64,000 nt of DNA from Paraliobacillus zengyii (lineage in GTDB: Bacteria > Bacillota > Bacilli > Bacillales > Amphibacillaceae): NCBI RefSeq assembly GCF_003268595.1, contig NZ_CP029797.1:3307501-3371500 (forward strand), given 5' to 3'. The notes beneath the pieces are model-generated. The model was not told the DNA's origin. It was given only the letters and a program-made list of their open reading frames with translations, and searched no databases. Positions 26,725 to 35,541 of the stretch are shown one piece after another (within the stretch, counting starts at the first letter, position 1; the number at the start of each line of letters is the position of its first letter). The position numbers were made by a program, and so were the translations under genes.

Positions 26725-27564
26725 CTAAGCCTCCTTTTTCACATCAAAACGATCTCTTAGATAATCCCCACAAAGATTTGATACTAAAACTACACTAACG
26801 ATTGCTAGACCAGGATAAATCATTAACTCTGGTCTTGATTGAAAATATGGTCTAGAATCGTTTAACATCGCTCCCCATTCTGGTGATGGCGGTTGTGCAC
26901 CAAGTCCTATGTAAGATAAAGATGATATTAATAAAATTATTTTCCCTAAATCAAGACTTGCTAGCACTAAGACGTTTCCAATTACGTGCGGTAAAATATG
27001 TTTAATCATTATTTGCCAAGGCTTCATTCCATTTATTCTAGCTATATCTACATACTCTCTTTTACGTTCCGTCATTACTGTACTTCGAACTAATCGTGCA
27101 TAATTAACCCATTTAACCAATACAATCGCAAACAATAAGTTCCCTATTCCTGCTCCAAGTAATCCACTCAAAACAATCGCAACTACAGTGTCAGGAAATG
27201 CTAGGAATCCATCTGCAACACGCATAAAAATACGATCAATTAATCCTCCCTTAAAACCTGCAAAAACACCAAATGGAACACCAATTATAAGCGCTACAAT
27301 AAGCGCCAAAACACTGTAACCAACCGTAAACTTACCACCAAGTATTATTCTAGTAAGTACATCTCGTCCTAAATGATCTGTCCCTAGTGGGTGTTCTAGG
27401 CTCGTACCTAGTAATCTATTTGAAACATCTGTAAGATTAGGATCATATTGAAGATATAGGAACGTATAAAGAACTACTACTAATAGCAGAACAGCGAATA
27501 TAACAGCATATATTTTACTAGTATTTTTCTTCTTCACAGGTGTATGATCAGTTAAAAATGCCAT
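26725..27564 (-). CDS. Nickel/oligopeptide-type ABC transporter permease (NikC/OppC-like)
   Basis: An inner-membrane permease with about six helices. An N-terminal helix (residues ~17-40) precedes GTSLEHPLGTDHLGRDVLTRIILGG, the standard OppC/NikC start of the transport domain. The EAA loop is YVDIARINGMKPWQIMIKHILPH. The frame opens at a TTG (27567), but ATG 27564 shares a base with the TGA of the preceding permease gene (TGATG), so it is preferred. Confidence 0.9.
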   Translation of the reverse strand: MAFLTDHTPVKKKNTSKIYAVIFAVLLLVVVLYTFLYLQYDPNLTDVSNRLLGTSLEHPLGTDHLGRDVLTRIILGGKFTVGYSVLALIVALIIGVPFGVFAGFKGGLIDRIFMRVADGFLAFPDTVVAIVLSGLLGAGIGNLLFAIVLVKWVNYARLVRSTVMTERKREYVDIARINGMKPWQIMIKHILPHVIGNVLVLASLDLGKIILLISSLSYIGLGAQPPSPEWGAMLNDSRPYFQSRPELMIYPGLAIVSVVLVSNLCGDYLRDRFDVKKEA

Positions 27565-28508
27565 CAATTTGTCTCCTTTTCTCTTAGTCTAGCTTCTGGA
27601 TTTAACAGATAATACGATAAATCCACTAATGTGTTAACTGAGAAGACAATGATCGCCATAATCAATATATAACCTTGAATAATTGGGTAATCTCGCTGTT
27701 TTATTGAATCAACTACTAACTTACCAATTCCAGGATATGCAAAGAGCACTTCAACCACAACAACCCCGCCTATTAAGCTACCAATACTTACGCCAAAAAC
27801 AGTTATTACAGGAGGAAGCGCGGAACGAAAAGCATGAAAAAAGAAAATTCGAAATGAAGATAATCCTCTTGCTCGTGCAGCCTTAATAAAATCTTGGTTT
27901 AATGACTCCAGTAAACTGGAGCGTAGTAAACGTACATACACACTTGAGATTGCCAGCCCTAAAGTTATAGATGGTAGAAGTAAGGATAAAAATCCATCAC
28001 GACCCATTGTAGGAAAAAAGCCCATTTCAACAGCTAATAGATCAATTAAAAGAAGACCTAACCAAAAACTCGGGATTGCAGCCCCGACCACAGATAGAGC
28101 TCTACTAAACTGATCAATCCAACTGTTTCGATATATTGCAGCTAGTGATCCTAACGGAATAGCTATCAAAAGCATAACAATGGTAGATCCTATCGTTAAT
28201 TCTAACGTTGCAGGAACTGCCCCTAGAATAAGTTCCATCACAGGTTGACCAGTAACAAAAGAATCACCAAGATCAAATTGAATAAATCTCCATAACCAGG
28301 TCACGTATTGAATGAGAAGAGGTTCATTAAAACCCATCTCTTCTCGCAATGATTCTATTTGATTCTGTGTAACAGCTAGCTCATCCGCATTTAATATTGT
28401 CATTATTGGGTCTCCTGGTGCTAATCGAATAAATAGGAAACTAATAAAGGTAATAATAAGGACAAAAATAAGAACCTCTATTAATCGTCTACTTATAATT
28501 CGAAACAT
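27564..28508 (-). CDS. Nickel/oligopeptide-type ABC transporter permease (NikB/OppB-like)
   Basis: First permease of the importer, with six or so helices and the characteristic N-terminus MFRIISRRLIEVLIFVLIITFISFLFIRLAPGDP. The EAA loop is DFIKAARARGLSSFRIFFFHAFRSALPPVITVFG. The ATG is joined to the stop codon of the substrate-binding protein gene as TAATG, so it is translationally coupled. It pairs with the NikC-like permease to make the membrane channel. Confidence 0.9.
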   Translation of the reverse strand: MFRIISRRLIEVLIFVLIITFISFLFIRLAPGDPIMTILNADELAVTQNQIESLREEMGFNEPLLIQYVTWLWRFIQFDLGDSFVTGQPVMELILGAVPATLELTIGSTIVMLLIAIPLGSLAAIYRNSWIDQFSRALSVVGAAIPSFWLGLLLIDLLAVEMGFFPTMGRDGFLSLLLPSITLGLAISSVYVRLLRSSLLESLNQDFIKAARARGLSSFRIFFFHAFRSALPPVITVFGVSIGSLIGGVVVVEVLFAYPGIGKLVVDSIKQRDYPIIQGYILIMAIIVFSVNTLVDLSYYLLNPEARLREKETN

Positions 28509-30040
28509 TACTTCACATCCAATTTGTTTGTAATCATATAATATTCACTTCTAGTAGTAACCCAGTTTTCTACTTTATCTCCGTTATATGCGACAAGTGT
28601 TGCTGGATGCAAAATAAAAGCATTAATCATTTCCTCGTCAACATACATCGCTGCACGTTCAGCTAATTCTGCTCTAACGTCCGTATCAACCGTTCGATTC
28701 AATTCATCTATGATAGCTGTTAATTCGGGTTCTTCTGTTCCACTAAAGTTTAATGCTCCAGTTGGATGATAGGTAGCATTCAAATAATAACCAGCATCTC
28801 CACGCGGTGCAGTTAAATTACTATATGTCGCTAGATCCCAATCACGGTTGGTCGCCATATATTCTTCAGGATTATCAATTTGCTGTATATCAATTTCTAT
28901 ACCAATTTGACGCGCATCTGATTGAAACACTTGTGCAATTAATGGTAAATCAGCCCGTGCACTATATGTTAATAAAGTAAAACTTAGTTGTTTTCCATCT
29001 TTTTGCATCAGACCATCTTCTAAAACATATCCTGCCTTTTCAAGATACTCCGTGGCCACTTCTGAACCACTTAGCCTTTCTTCATATTCCGGTGCAAATG
29101 CGAGTGAGGGAAGAAAAGGTCCTACTGCCACCTTTCCATAACCAAGTAATATTGAATCGACAATTTCTTCTCGATTAATTAATGCATCCACAGCTTTTCT
29201 TACATTTACGTCTTGTAAACTTTCTTTTTCCATATTCATCGTCATCTGATGTACACGAAACGTATCTGTCGCTTCCACAACAATACCTTCAAGCTCCTGT
29301 AAAGATTCTACACTCTCAACCTCAGGACGAAATACAATATCAGCTTCTCCTGCTTCTAAAGCAAGCGACCGTGCATTGGCATCTTCATTAAACGAGAATT
29401 TCACTTTATCTAAATTCGATGGTCCGTCCCAATATCCATCAAATCTCTCTAATTCCAAACCACTTCCTGGTGTAAATGAAGTTAATTTAAATGGACCAGT
29501 TCCAACAGGTTTAGTAACAAAATCTGTTTCCGTTACGTCTATGATCGATGTATTTGGATTCACTAGTTCAGATATAAATTCTGGGAAAGGCTGATCTGTT
29601 TTAACTTTCAAAGTTAACCCATCTGCTTCTATCGATTCAATATGTAAGGCATTTTGCATTGCAACACTTTCCTTCAACATACGTTCTAACGAAGCTTTTA
29701 CAGCTTCTGCGTCCATTACATTCCCATTATGAAATGTAATGTTGTCTCTTAACTCTATTGTCCAATTTTGTCCATCTTCACTATTCCAATCCTCTGCCAA
29801 CCATGGCTCTACCGACAAATTCTCTTCATCTAATCGCATTAAGGTTTCCGTTAAACCAGCTCGCAAAGGTACATAACTTGAATCCACATGTGGATCTAAT
29901 GAGCTTGTTGAGAAATTATATAAAAAGTGAATTTCCTTTGTTTCGTCATCCGTTTCCTCTGAAGACGAAGTTGAACAGGCTGTCAAAAAAATAATTAGCG
30001 ATATTAATATTAAATAAATAACATAAGTATGTTTATTCAA
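28508..30040 (-). CDS. Substrate-binding lipoprotein of the nickel/oligopeptide-type ABC importer
   Basis: First gene of the Zur-box operon. The lipoprotein signal has a hydrophobic run to LTACSTSS, with the lipid-modified Cys at residue ~22. The mature part is a family 5 extracellular solute-binding protein: LVNPNTSIIDV, TKPVGTGPFKLTSFTPGSGLELERFDGYW and LNRTVDTDVRAELAERAAMYVDEE. Relatives (NikA, CntA) bind Ni or metal-metallophore complexes, whereas OppA binds peptides. The ligand cannot be read from sequence, but zinc or a zinc chelate is suggested by the promoter. TTG 30040 is taken as start: AGGGGGAT lies at good spacing and no ATG lies before the signal peptide. Confidence 0.88.
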   Translation of the reverse strand: MNKHTYVIYLILISLIIFLTACSTSSSEETDDETKEIHFLYNFSTSSLDPHVDSSYVPLRAGLTETLMRLDEENLSVEPWLAEDWNSEDGQNWTIELRDNITFHNGNVMDAEAVKASLERMLKESVAMQNALHIESIEADGLTLKVKTDQPFPEFISELVNPNTSIIDVTETDFVTKPVGTGPFKLTSFTPGSGLELERFDGYWDGPSNLDKVKFSFNEDANARSLALEAGEADIVFRPEVESVESLQELEGIVVEATDTFRVHQMTMNMEKESLQDVNVRKAVDALINREEIVDSILLGYGKVAVGPFLPSLAFAPEYEERLSGSEVATEYLEKAGYVLEDGLMQKDGKQLSFTLLTYSARADLPLIAQVFQSDARQIGIEIDIQQIDNPEEYMATNRDWDLATYSNLTAPRGDAGYYLNATYHPTGALNFSGTEEPELTAIIDELNRTVDTDVRAELAERAAMYVDEEMINAFILHPATLVAYNGDKVENWVTTRSEYYMITNKLDVK

Positions 30041-30060
30041 AATAAATCCCCCTCATTAAT

Positions 30061-30114
30061 TAAATCGTAATCATTACGATTAAGATTATATATTATAGAG
30101 GTAAAGGTTGTCAA
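30061..30114 (-). promoter_or_regulatory. Sigma-A promoter with overlapping Zur box
   Basis: On the minus strand TTGACA (30114-30109) and TATAAT (30090-30085) are 18 bases apart. Over the expected start point lies AATCGTAATCATTACGATT (30063-30081), a perfect 9-1-9 palindrome identical to the core of the B. subtilis Zur consensus as known. Zur with zinc should block this promoter and zinc shortage should open it. Confidence 0.9.
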
Positions 30115-30121
30115 TTCATAT

Positions 30122-30179
30122 TTAAAATAAAAAGAGTCAAGTAACACTCCTTAAATTGGAATGTCTTACTTGACTCTTT
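30122..30179 (-). terminator. Terminator of topB
   Basis: AAAGAGTCAAGTAA (30131-30144) pairs with TTACTTGACTCTTT (30166-30179), extended by a second inner stem. On the minus strand it ends in TTTATTTTAA, 17 bases after the topB stop codon. Confidence 0.9.
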
Positions 30180-30196
30180 CAAACCGACACAAGAAA

Positions 30197-32371
30197 TTAT
30201 TTTTTCCATTTCGCTAACGCTTCTGCTAGCGCTGGGTTTGTGAATTCCTCTTTTTCTTGTTTTACGTATTTTTTTACATCTTGTTTAGATGCTTTCTTCT
30301 GGCTGTTTTGTTCTTTACGCTTTTGAAATGCAGATAGCTTTTCACGATGACCACAGCTACATGTAAATGTTTGTCTTTCACCTTCACCACGCATTTCCAA
30401 TTTCTTATGACAGTTTGGACAACGTGCGTTAGTTTTCCGGGCAATATTCTTTTTCTCACCACAAGATCGATCCTGACAAACAAGCATTCTGCCATTCTTG
30501 CCATTTATCTCTAACATTAACTTACCGCAAGTCGGACATTTGGTTCCAGTAATATTATCATGCTTGTAATTTTCTTTACTATTTTTAATTTCTCGTACAA
30601 CTATTGTCGCATAGGTTTTCATTTCTTTAATGAACGCTTCTTTTTTCAAATCCCCATTAGCAATCTTAGTTAACTTCTGCTCCCATTCAGCCGTTAAGAT
30701 TGGAGATTGTAAATCTGCTGGTACAATATCAAGTAATTGACGTCCTTTTGACGTTGTAAATAAGGACTTTCCCTTACTTTCAATATAATTTGTATGGAAA
30801 AGCTTTTCAATGATGTCTGCTCGCGTTGCTACTGTTCCTAGTCCACCTGTTTGATGCATCGTTTGTACCAATTGTTTATTTTGTTGATCCATATACTTTA
30901 CTGGATTCTCCATTGCCTCTAATAAAGTACCTTCAGTAAAACGTGCTGGAGGTTGTGTTTTTCCGTTTGTCATACGAACGGTAACATCCTGTAAGACATC
31001 ACCTTTTGTAAGATTAGGTAGCGTCTGTTCATCCGCTGTTTCACGGTCATCATGGAAACGATTTTGATAAATTTCTTTCCAACCATTATCTTTTACTTTC
31101 TTTCCTTTAGCGGAAAAGCGTTCTCCCCCAAATGTAACCTCAACGGTTGTCTGTTCATATACATATGGTTTTGATAACACAGCTAAGAAACGTTTCACTA
31201 CAAGATCATAAATTTTTCGCTCTTTATCATCTAAATCTGCCAATATTACCCCTTGTTCAGTTGGAATAATCGCATGGTGATCAGAAACTTTTTTATCATC
31301 AACAAAAGATTTATTCGGATTGATACCCTGCTTTAAAATAGTTGCTGCTACTTTCGCATACTGATCTACGCCACAAGCATCGACACGGTCTTTTAACGTA
31401 GGTACAATATCTGCTGATATAAAGCGTGAATCTGTTCGTGGGTATGTCAATACTTTATGCTGCTCATAGAGTTTTTGCATGATTGATAATGTCTGTTTAC
31501 CAGAAAAACCAAATGCCTTATTTGCTTCCTGCTGTAAGCTTCCCAAATCATATAAAGGTGGCGCAAAGCTTTTTTTCTCTTTTTTATCTATTTCTGTAAT
31601 TGTTGCTTGCTTGGCTTTTAGGTTTGTCGCTAGTTTTTCTGCCTTTTCTTTATCAAAAATGCGTGTATCATTTTTTTCATTACGCCATGTTAATGTAAAG
31701 CCTTGCTTCGTTTTAGCCTCAAGTCCGTAGAAATCTTTCGGTTGAAACTTTTTAATCTCTTCTTCACGTTTAGCAATCATCGCTAGCGTTGGCGTTTGGA
31801 CACGTCCACTTGATAATTGCGCATTAAATTTTGTTGTTAGAGCTCGGGTTGCATTTAAACCGACATACCAATCCGCTTCCGAACGTGCAACAGCTGACTG
31901 AAATAGGTTCTGATAATTCTTGCCAGGCTTTAAGTTAGTAAAGCCATCTCGAATTGCTTTATCTGTGACAGAAGAAATCCACAGGCGTTTTACTGGTTTG
32001 TTAACACGTGCTTTCTCTATAATCCAACCAGCTACAAGTTCACCTTCACGTCCTGCATCCGTTGCGATCACAATATCTGACACATCTTTTCGTTGCATTT
32101 GTGCTTTCACTGTTTGGAACTGCTTACCGGTTTTCTTCATAACTACTAACTTTAAATCAGCGGGCAGCATTGGTAAATCTTCTAACTTCCACGTTTTAAA
32201 TTTCTCATCATATGTTTCAGGGTCTGCCAAGGTTACTAAATGACCTAGAGCCCAAGTTACAATATATTTCGAACCTTCAAAATAGCCATTTGCTTTTTTG
32301 GTACAATTTAATACACGTGCAATGTCACGACCAACTGAAGGTTTTTCTGCTAATACAACTGTTTTACTCAT
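30197..32371 (-). CDS. topB: DNA topoisomerase III
   Basis: A type IA topoisomerase that relaxes and decatenates DNA, often working with RecQ. The TOPRIM domain is at the N-terminus (MSKTVVLAEKPSVGRDIA, IATDAGREGELV with the Mg-binding D-x-D region). The catalytic Tyr is in VLTYPRTDSRFIS (~residue 310). SSGRVQTPTL is the core signature. The C-terminal part has Cys clusters (CPTCGKLMLEI, CQDRSCGEKK, CPNCHKK, CSCGH), i.e. zinc ribbons. The 724-residue length agrees with B. subtilis TopB. Monocistronic. Confidence 0.95.
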   Translation of the reverse strand: MSKTVVLAEKPSVGRDIARVLNCTKKANGYFEGSKYIVTWALGHLVTLADPETYDEKFKTWKLEDLPMLPADLKLVVMKKTGKQFQTVKAQMQRKDVSDIVIATDAGREGELVAGWIIEKARVNKPVKRLWISSVTDKAIRDGFTNLKPGKNYQNLFQSAVARSEADWYVGLNATRALTTKFNAQLSSGRVQTPTLAMIAKREEEIKKFQPKDFYGLEAKTKQGFTLTWRNEKNDTRIFDKEKAEKLATNLKAKQATITEIDKKEKKSFAPPLYDLGSLQQEANKAFGFSGKQTLSIMQKLYEQHKVLTYPRTDSRFISADIVPTLKDRVDACGVDQYAKVAATILKQGINPNKSFVDDKKVSDHHAIIPTEQGVILADLDDKERKIYDLVVKRFLAVLSKPYVYEQTTVEVTFGGERFSAKGKKVKDNGWKEIYQNRFHDDRETADEQTLPNLTKGDVLQDVTVRMTNGKTQPPARFTEGTLLEAMENPVKYMDQQNKQLVQTMHQTGGLGTVATRADIIEKLFHTNYIESKGKSLFTTSKGRQLLDIVPADLQSPILTAEWEQKLTKIANGDLKKEAFIKEMKTYATIVVREIKNSKENYKHDNITGTKCPTCGKLMLEINGKNGRMLVCQDRSCGEKKNIARKTNARCPNCHKKLEMRGEGERQTFTCSCGHREKLSAFQKRKEQNSQKKASKQDVKKYVKQEKEEFTNPALAEALAKWKK

Positions 32372-32545
32372 TCATTTCAACCCTTCCTAGTTACTACTTA
32401 TACTTTATCATAACAAGCAATAGACAAAAAAGGAATTAACTATCTTAATAGGTCATTCCTTTACTTATTATATTTTTTTGTAAAAATGATACTTTTCACT
32501 AGTTTAAATCGTATGATAGATATAACTTGAAAGGGGACGATGAAA

Positions 32546-33343
32546 ATGAATAACCATGAAATTGATTACAAGCTTTATGGCGATGATATGCAATTTGTTG
32601 AGGTTGAACTTGATCCAAACGAATCAGTAATTGCTGAAGCTGGCAGTTTAATGATGATGGAAGAAAAAATTGAGATGGAGACTATTTTTGGTGATGGTTC
32701 TTCTGATGGTCCCAGCGGATTGGTTGGTAAATTACTTGGTGCAGGGAAACGTGTGATCAGTGGAGAAAGTTTGTTTATGACTGCTTTCACAAATGAGGGT
32801 GCTGAAAAAAGACGGGTATCATTTGCAGCTCCTTATCCAGGAAAGATCATACCAATGGATTTAAGTGAGATGAATGGTAAGTTAATCTGTCAAAAGGATG
32901 CGTTCTTAGCAGCAGCTAAAGGGGTCTCCGTTGGGATAGAGTTCCAACGTAAACTAGGCACTGGCTTTTTTGGTGGAGAGGGCTTTATTATGCAAAAGCT
33001 CGAAGGTGATGGCATGGCATTTGTTCATGCTGGTGGAACAATGTATAAGCGTGAACTTAAACCTGGAGAAACCCTTCGCGTAGATACAGGTTGCCTTGTA
33101 GCAATGACAGGTGAGGTGGATTATAACATCGCTTTTGTTGGCGGTATTAAAACAGCCCTCTTTGGTGGAGAAGGACTCTTTTTTGCTACTTTACGTGGCC
33201 CAGGTACTATCTGGATTCAATCCCTGCCATTCAGTAGATTAGCAAGTCGTGTCTTCTCTGCAGCCCCTGAAAATGGAGGATCTAAGGGAGAAGGAAGCAT
33301 TGCCAGCGGATTGTTTGATATTTTTGGTGGCGACAGAAGATAA
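32546..33343 (+). CDS. AIM24/TIGR00266-family protein
   Basis: A soluble beta-rich protein of 265 residues. The landmarks are [70 protein letters not shown], then [10 protein letters not shown] and [27 protein letters not shown]. This order is the AIM24 family, related to a TRAP-like fold; its bacterial function is not known. There is no signal peptide. The track frame begins at ATG 32540, but AAAGGGGA fits ATG 32546 better. The gene is convergent with a nitroreductase, and a tandem-repeat array and terminator lie between them. Confidence 0.85.
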   Translation: MNNHEIDYKLYGDDMQFVEVELDPNESVIAEAGSLMMMEEKIEMETIFGDGSSDGPSGLVGKLLGAGKRVISGESLFMTAFTNEGAEKRRVSFAAPYPGKIIPMDLSEMNGKLICQKDAFLAAAKGVSVGIEFQRKLGTGFFGGEGFIMQKLEGDGMAFVHAGGTMYKRELKPGETLRVDTGCLVAMTGEVDYNIAFVGGIKTALFGGEGLFFATLRGPGTIWIQSLPFSRLASRVFSAAPENGGSKGEGSIASGLFDIFGGDRR

Positions 33344-33347
33344 TTTT

Positions 33348-33477
33348 GTCCGCCGAATTAATGCTCTCTTCCGTCGGATTAGTTGCTCCGTCCGCCGAAT
33401 TAATGCTCTCTTCCGTCGAATGAATTAGCGCTTCGTCCGCTGAATTAACGCTCTCTTCCGCCGGATTAGCGCATAAC
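33348..33477. repeat. Degenerate tandem array of ~21-base units
   Basis: Six units of about 21-24 bases, in three pairs. The first type is GTCCGCCGAATTAATGCTCT-C and the second TTCCGTCGGATTAGTTGCTC-C. Each contains CCG-YYG-AATTA or close variants. It is more GC-rich than its surroundings and lies between two convergent genes, ahead of their shared terminator. Confidence 0.75.
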
Positions 33478-33494
33478 TTAGTCTTAGAAAAAGC

Positions 33495-33534
33495 AAAAAA
33501 GCGAATCTTCTCTTATAGAGAATTTCGCTTTTTT
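33495..33534. terminator. Bidirectional terminator (AIM24 gene / nitroreductase)
   Basis: AAAAAAGCGAA (33495-33505) pairs with TTCGCTTTTTT (33524-33534), with an inner stem TTCTCT/AGAGAA. A- and T-runs let it work in both directions. Confidence 0.88.
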
Positions 33535-33536
33535 AC

Positions 33537-34136
33537 TTATTTAAAGAATTTAACCCGTTCTTCTAAAGGTTGAAAGTCTTTTTCGCCAGCATCCGCAACG
33601 GGTTTACCAAAGGGCATTTGCGCTTTTAGTTCCCAGTTGGTTGGTATCTTCCATTTTTCTTTTACCTCATCATCAATTAGTGGATTATAATGTTGTAACG
33701 ATGCCCCTAATCCCTCTATTTCTAATGAAGTCCACACAACAAACTGCAAAATACCAGATGCTTGGTCAGACCAAACTGGGAATTTATCTGCATATAATTC
33801 CATGTCTTTTTGTAAACCTTCTACAACGCTTTGATCTTCAAAGAAAAGAACCGTTCCATAACCACTTGCGAAGCTTGCGATTTTGTCTTCTGTTGAAGAA
33901 AAATTATCGGCTGGCACTATTTTACGCAATGTTTCTTTTGTCATATCCCATAGCGCTTGATGATGGTCACCAAATAAGACGACAACACGACCACTTTGCG
34001 AATTAAATGCATATGGAGAATACTTCACAGCATAGTTTACCACTTCTTCTATTCGATCTTCAGATACTACAGATTCATTACTGATTTGATAAAATGAACG
34101 TCTGTCTTTTATAGCTGTATAAAAATCTTTTGACAT
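33537..34136 (-). CDS. Nitroreductase-family oxidoreductase (FRM2-like)
   Basis: A 199-residue flavin-dependent oxidoreductase of the nitroreductase fold. The FMN-binding Arg/Ser pair is in IKDRRSFYQIS near the N-terminus. YSPYAFNSQSGRVVVLFGDHHQALWDMT and SLEIEGLGASLQHYNP are typical of the FRM2/HBN1 subgroup, whose members were linked to lipid signalling and nitro-compound reduction. Physiological substrate unknown. The frame opens at a TTG (34151), but GGAGGG favours ATG 34136. It shares its terminator with the convergent AIM24 gene. Confidence 0.85.
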   Translation of the reverse strand: MSKDFYTAIKDRRSFYQISNESVVSEDRIEEVVNYAVKYSPYAFNSQSGRVVVLFGDHHQALWDMTKETLRKIVPADNFSSTEDKIASFASGYGTVLFFEDQSVVEGLQKDMELYADKFPVWSDQASGILQFVVWTSLEIEGLGASLQHYNPLIDDEVKEKWKIPTNWELKAQMPFGKPVADAGEKDFQPLEERVKFFK

Positions 34137-34232
34137 CTTACAACCCTCCAAATTTCACGTTTGTATTTTTACAATCTTATCCTCTACAAAAAAAGAATAA
34201 TCATACAGTTAAACGTAAAGTCTTCTTAAGAA

Positions 34233-35498
34233 TTAATAAGACTGCTTTAATTCAGATTTAGATGGTTTTTTTGCCAAAAATGCAAAGACAACACCTAAAG
34301 CAGGGAATATAAGTGTCACTAACAGAATCGGAGTGTAGCTTTGAAATAAATCAAATCCATAACCAAATGGTAACGGACCAAAAGCAGATCCTAGTACAAT
34401 CATTGTTGTTCCTACGCCATTAATACTTCCTATGTATTTACGACCAAAGTAATTAGGCCAAATAATTTTCAAACTAATTCGTTCAAGACCATTTGCTATT
34501 CCCCACATTACACCAAATAAGATTGCAATCACCACATTTGTAGTAACTAATAACAATAGCAATAAAATGATCTCAATTAAAAATATTGCTATAAGCAAAT
34601 AATTGGTCGGAAGTCTATCAGTCAAATAACCAGTTACCAATGACATTGGAATACCTACAACCGCCATTAAACTAAGTACAGTAGCTGCCACCTCAAGTGA
34701 TAAGCCTTGGCTATCAAATATAGAGAAGATATGAAATGTTATCCCTGTATTAACCATTGCAGGAATTCCAATACAAGTGATTAGTAACCAAAATGTTTTT
34801 GTTTTGGCTGCTTCCTGCAATGTCCAATCTTCTTGTGCAGGATCTGCTGCTGCAGCTCCCAAAATGGGTTCCTTTTTCTTAGCATCAATCTTACCATCTG
34901 GAACTAAACCAATATCCTCTGGTTTGTTGCGAACACCAAATAATGCGAATGGTAGAAAGATTACTAATAGTGCAACACCCCAAAAACGCCAAGCAAATTG
35001 CCAATCCCACGTTTGTATTAACCATGTATTTATAATAGGAAATAATGCAGCACTTATAAAACTACCAAGCGTCATGATACTAAAAGCAAATCCCCGCTTT
35101 TTAATGAACCACTGTGCGACAAGTGTATTTGGTATTAAGGTCATACTCCCCTGTCCTAGAAGGCGAATCAGAAAAAAGCCAATCGCAAGCATCCAAATAC
35201 TCGAAATTATACTATTAAAGAAGCATGCTAACGCAAAAAGTGTTCCAACCGTTACCATCATAATGCGTTGGCCAAATCGATCAATAAATCGACCGACAAA
35301 CATCATAATTAGACCTGCACATAAGGTTGCAGCAGAATATACACCCGATACTTGGGATCTACTCCAGCCAAAATCATTGATATATTGATCTATAAAAGCT
35401 GAGTTGGAATACGTTTGACCAGGTCCGGAAAAAAAGATTCCTAACCCTGCGATAAAAACGATCATCCAGCCATAATAAAACTGTTTTACTAATTTCAT
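34233..35498 (-). CDS. MFS transporter, tandem duplicate 1
   Basis: A 421-residue major-facilitator permease with twelve helices. The N-terminal FYYGWMIVFIAGLGIFFSGPGQTYSNSAFIDQYINDFGWSRSQVSG-type motif and GRFIDRFGQR (motif A) place it near the monocarboxylate/oxalate-formate branch; substrate unknown. It is 43 bases downstream of a paralogue. The first ~190 residues of the two are nearly identical, whereas the second halves differ clearly. GGGGGAG precedes the ATG. Confidence 0.87.
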   Translation of the reverse strand: MKLVKQFYYGWMIVFIAGLGIFFSGPGQTYSNSAFIDQYINDFGWSRSQVSGVYSAATLCAGLIMMFVGRFIDRFGQRIMMVTVGTLFALACFFNSIISSIWMLAIGFFLIRLLGQGSMTLIPNTLVAQWFIKKRGFAFSIMTLGSFISAALFPIINTWLIQTWDWQFAWRFWGVALLVIFLPFALFGVRNKPEDIGLVPDGKIDAKKKEPILGAAAADPAQEDWTLQEAAKTKTFWLLITCIGIPAMVNTGITFHIFSIFDSQGLSLEVAATVLSLMAVVGIPMSLVTGYLTDRLPTNYLLIAIFLIEIILLLLLLVTTNVVIAILFGVMWGIANGLERISLKIIWPNYFGRKYIGSINGVGTTMIVLGSAFGPLPFGYGFDLFQSYTPILLVTLIFPALGVVFAFLAKKPSKSELKQSY

Positions 35499-35541
35499 TA
35501 CTACTTTTTCTCCCCCTTATTTCTTTTTTATAATTGATACA

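Noticed and set aside
34777..35388. 203-residue antisense frame in the first MFS gene (and 36326-36688 in the second)
   Set aside because: It mirrors the hydrophobic codon pattern of the MFS genes on the other strand; there is no ribosome binding site and it is conserved only because the duplicates are.
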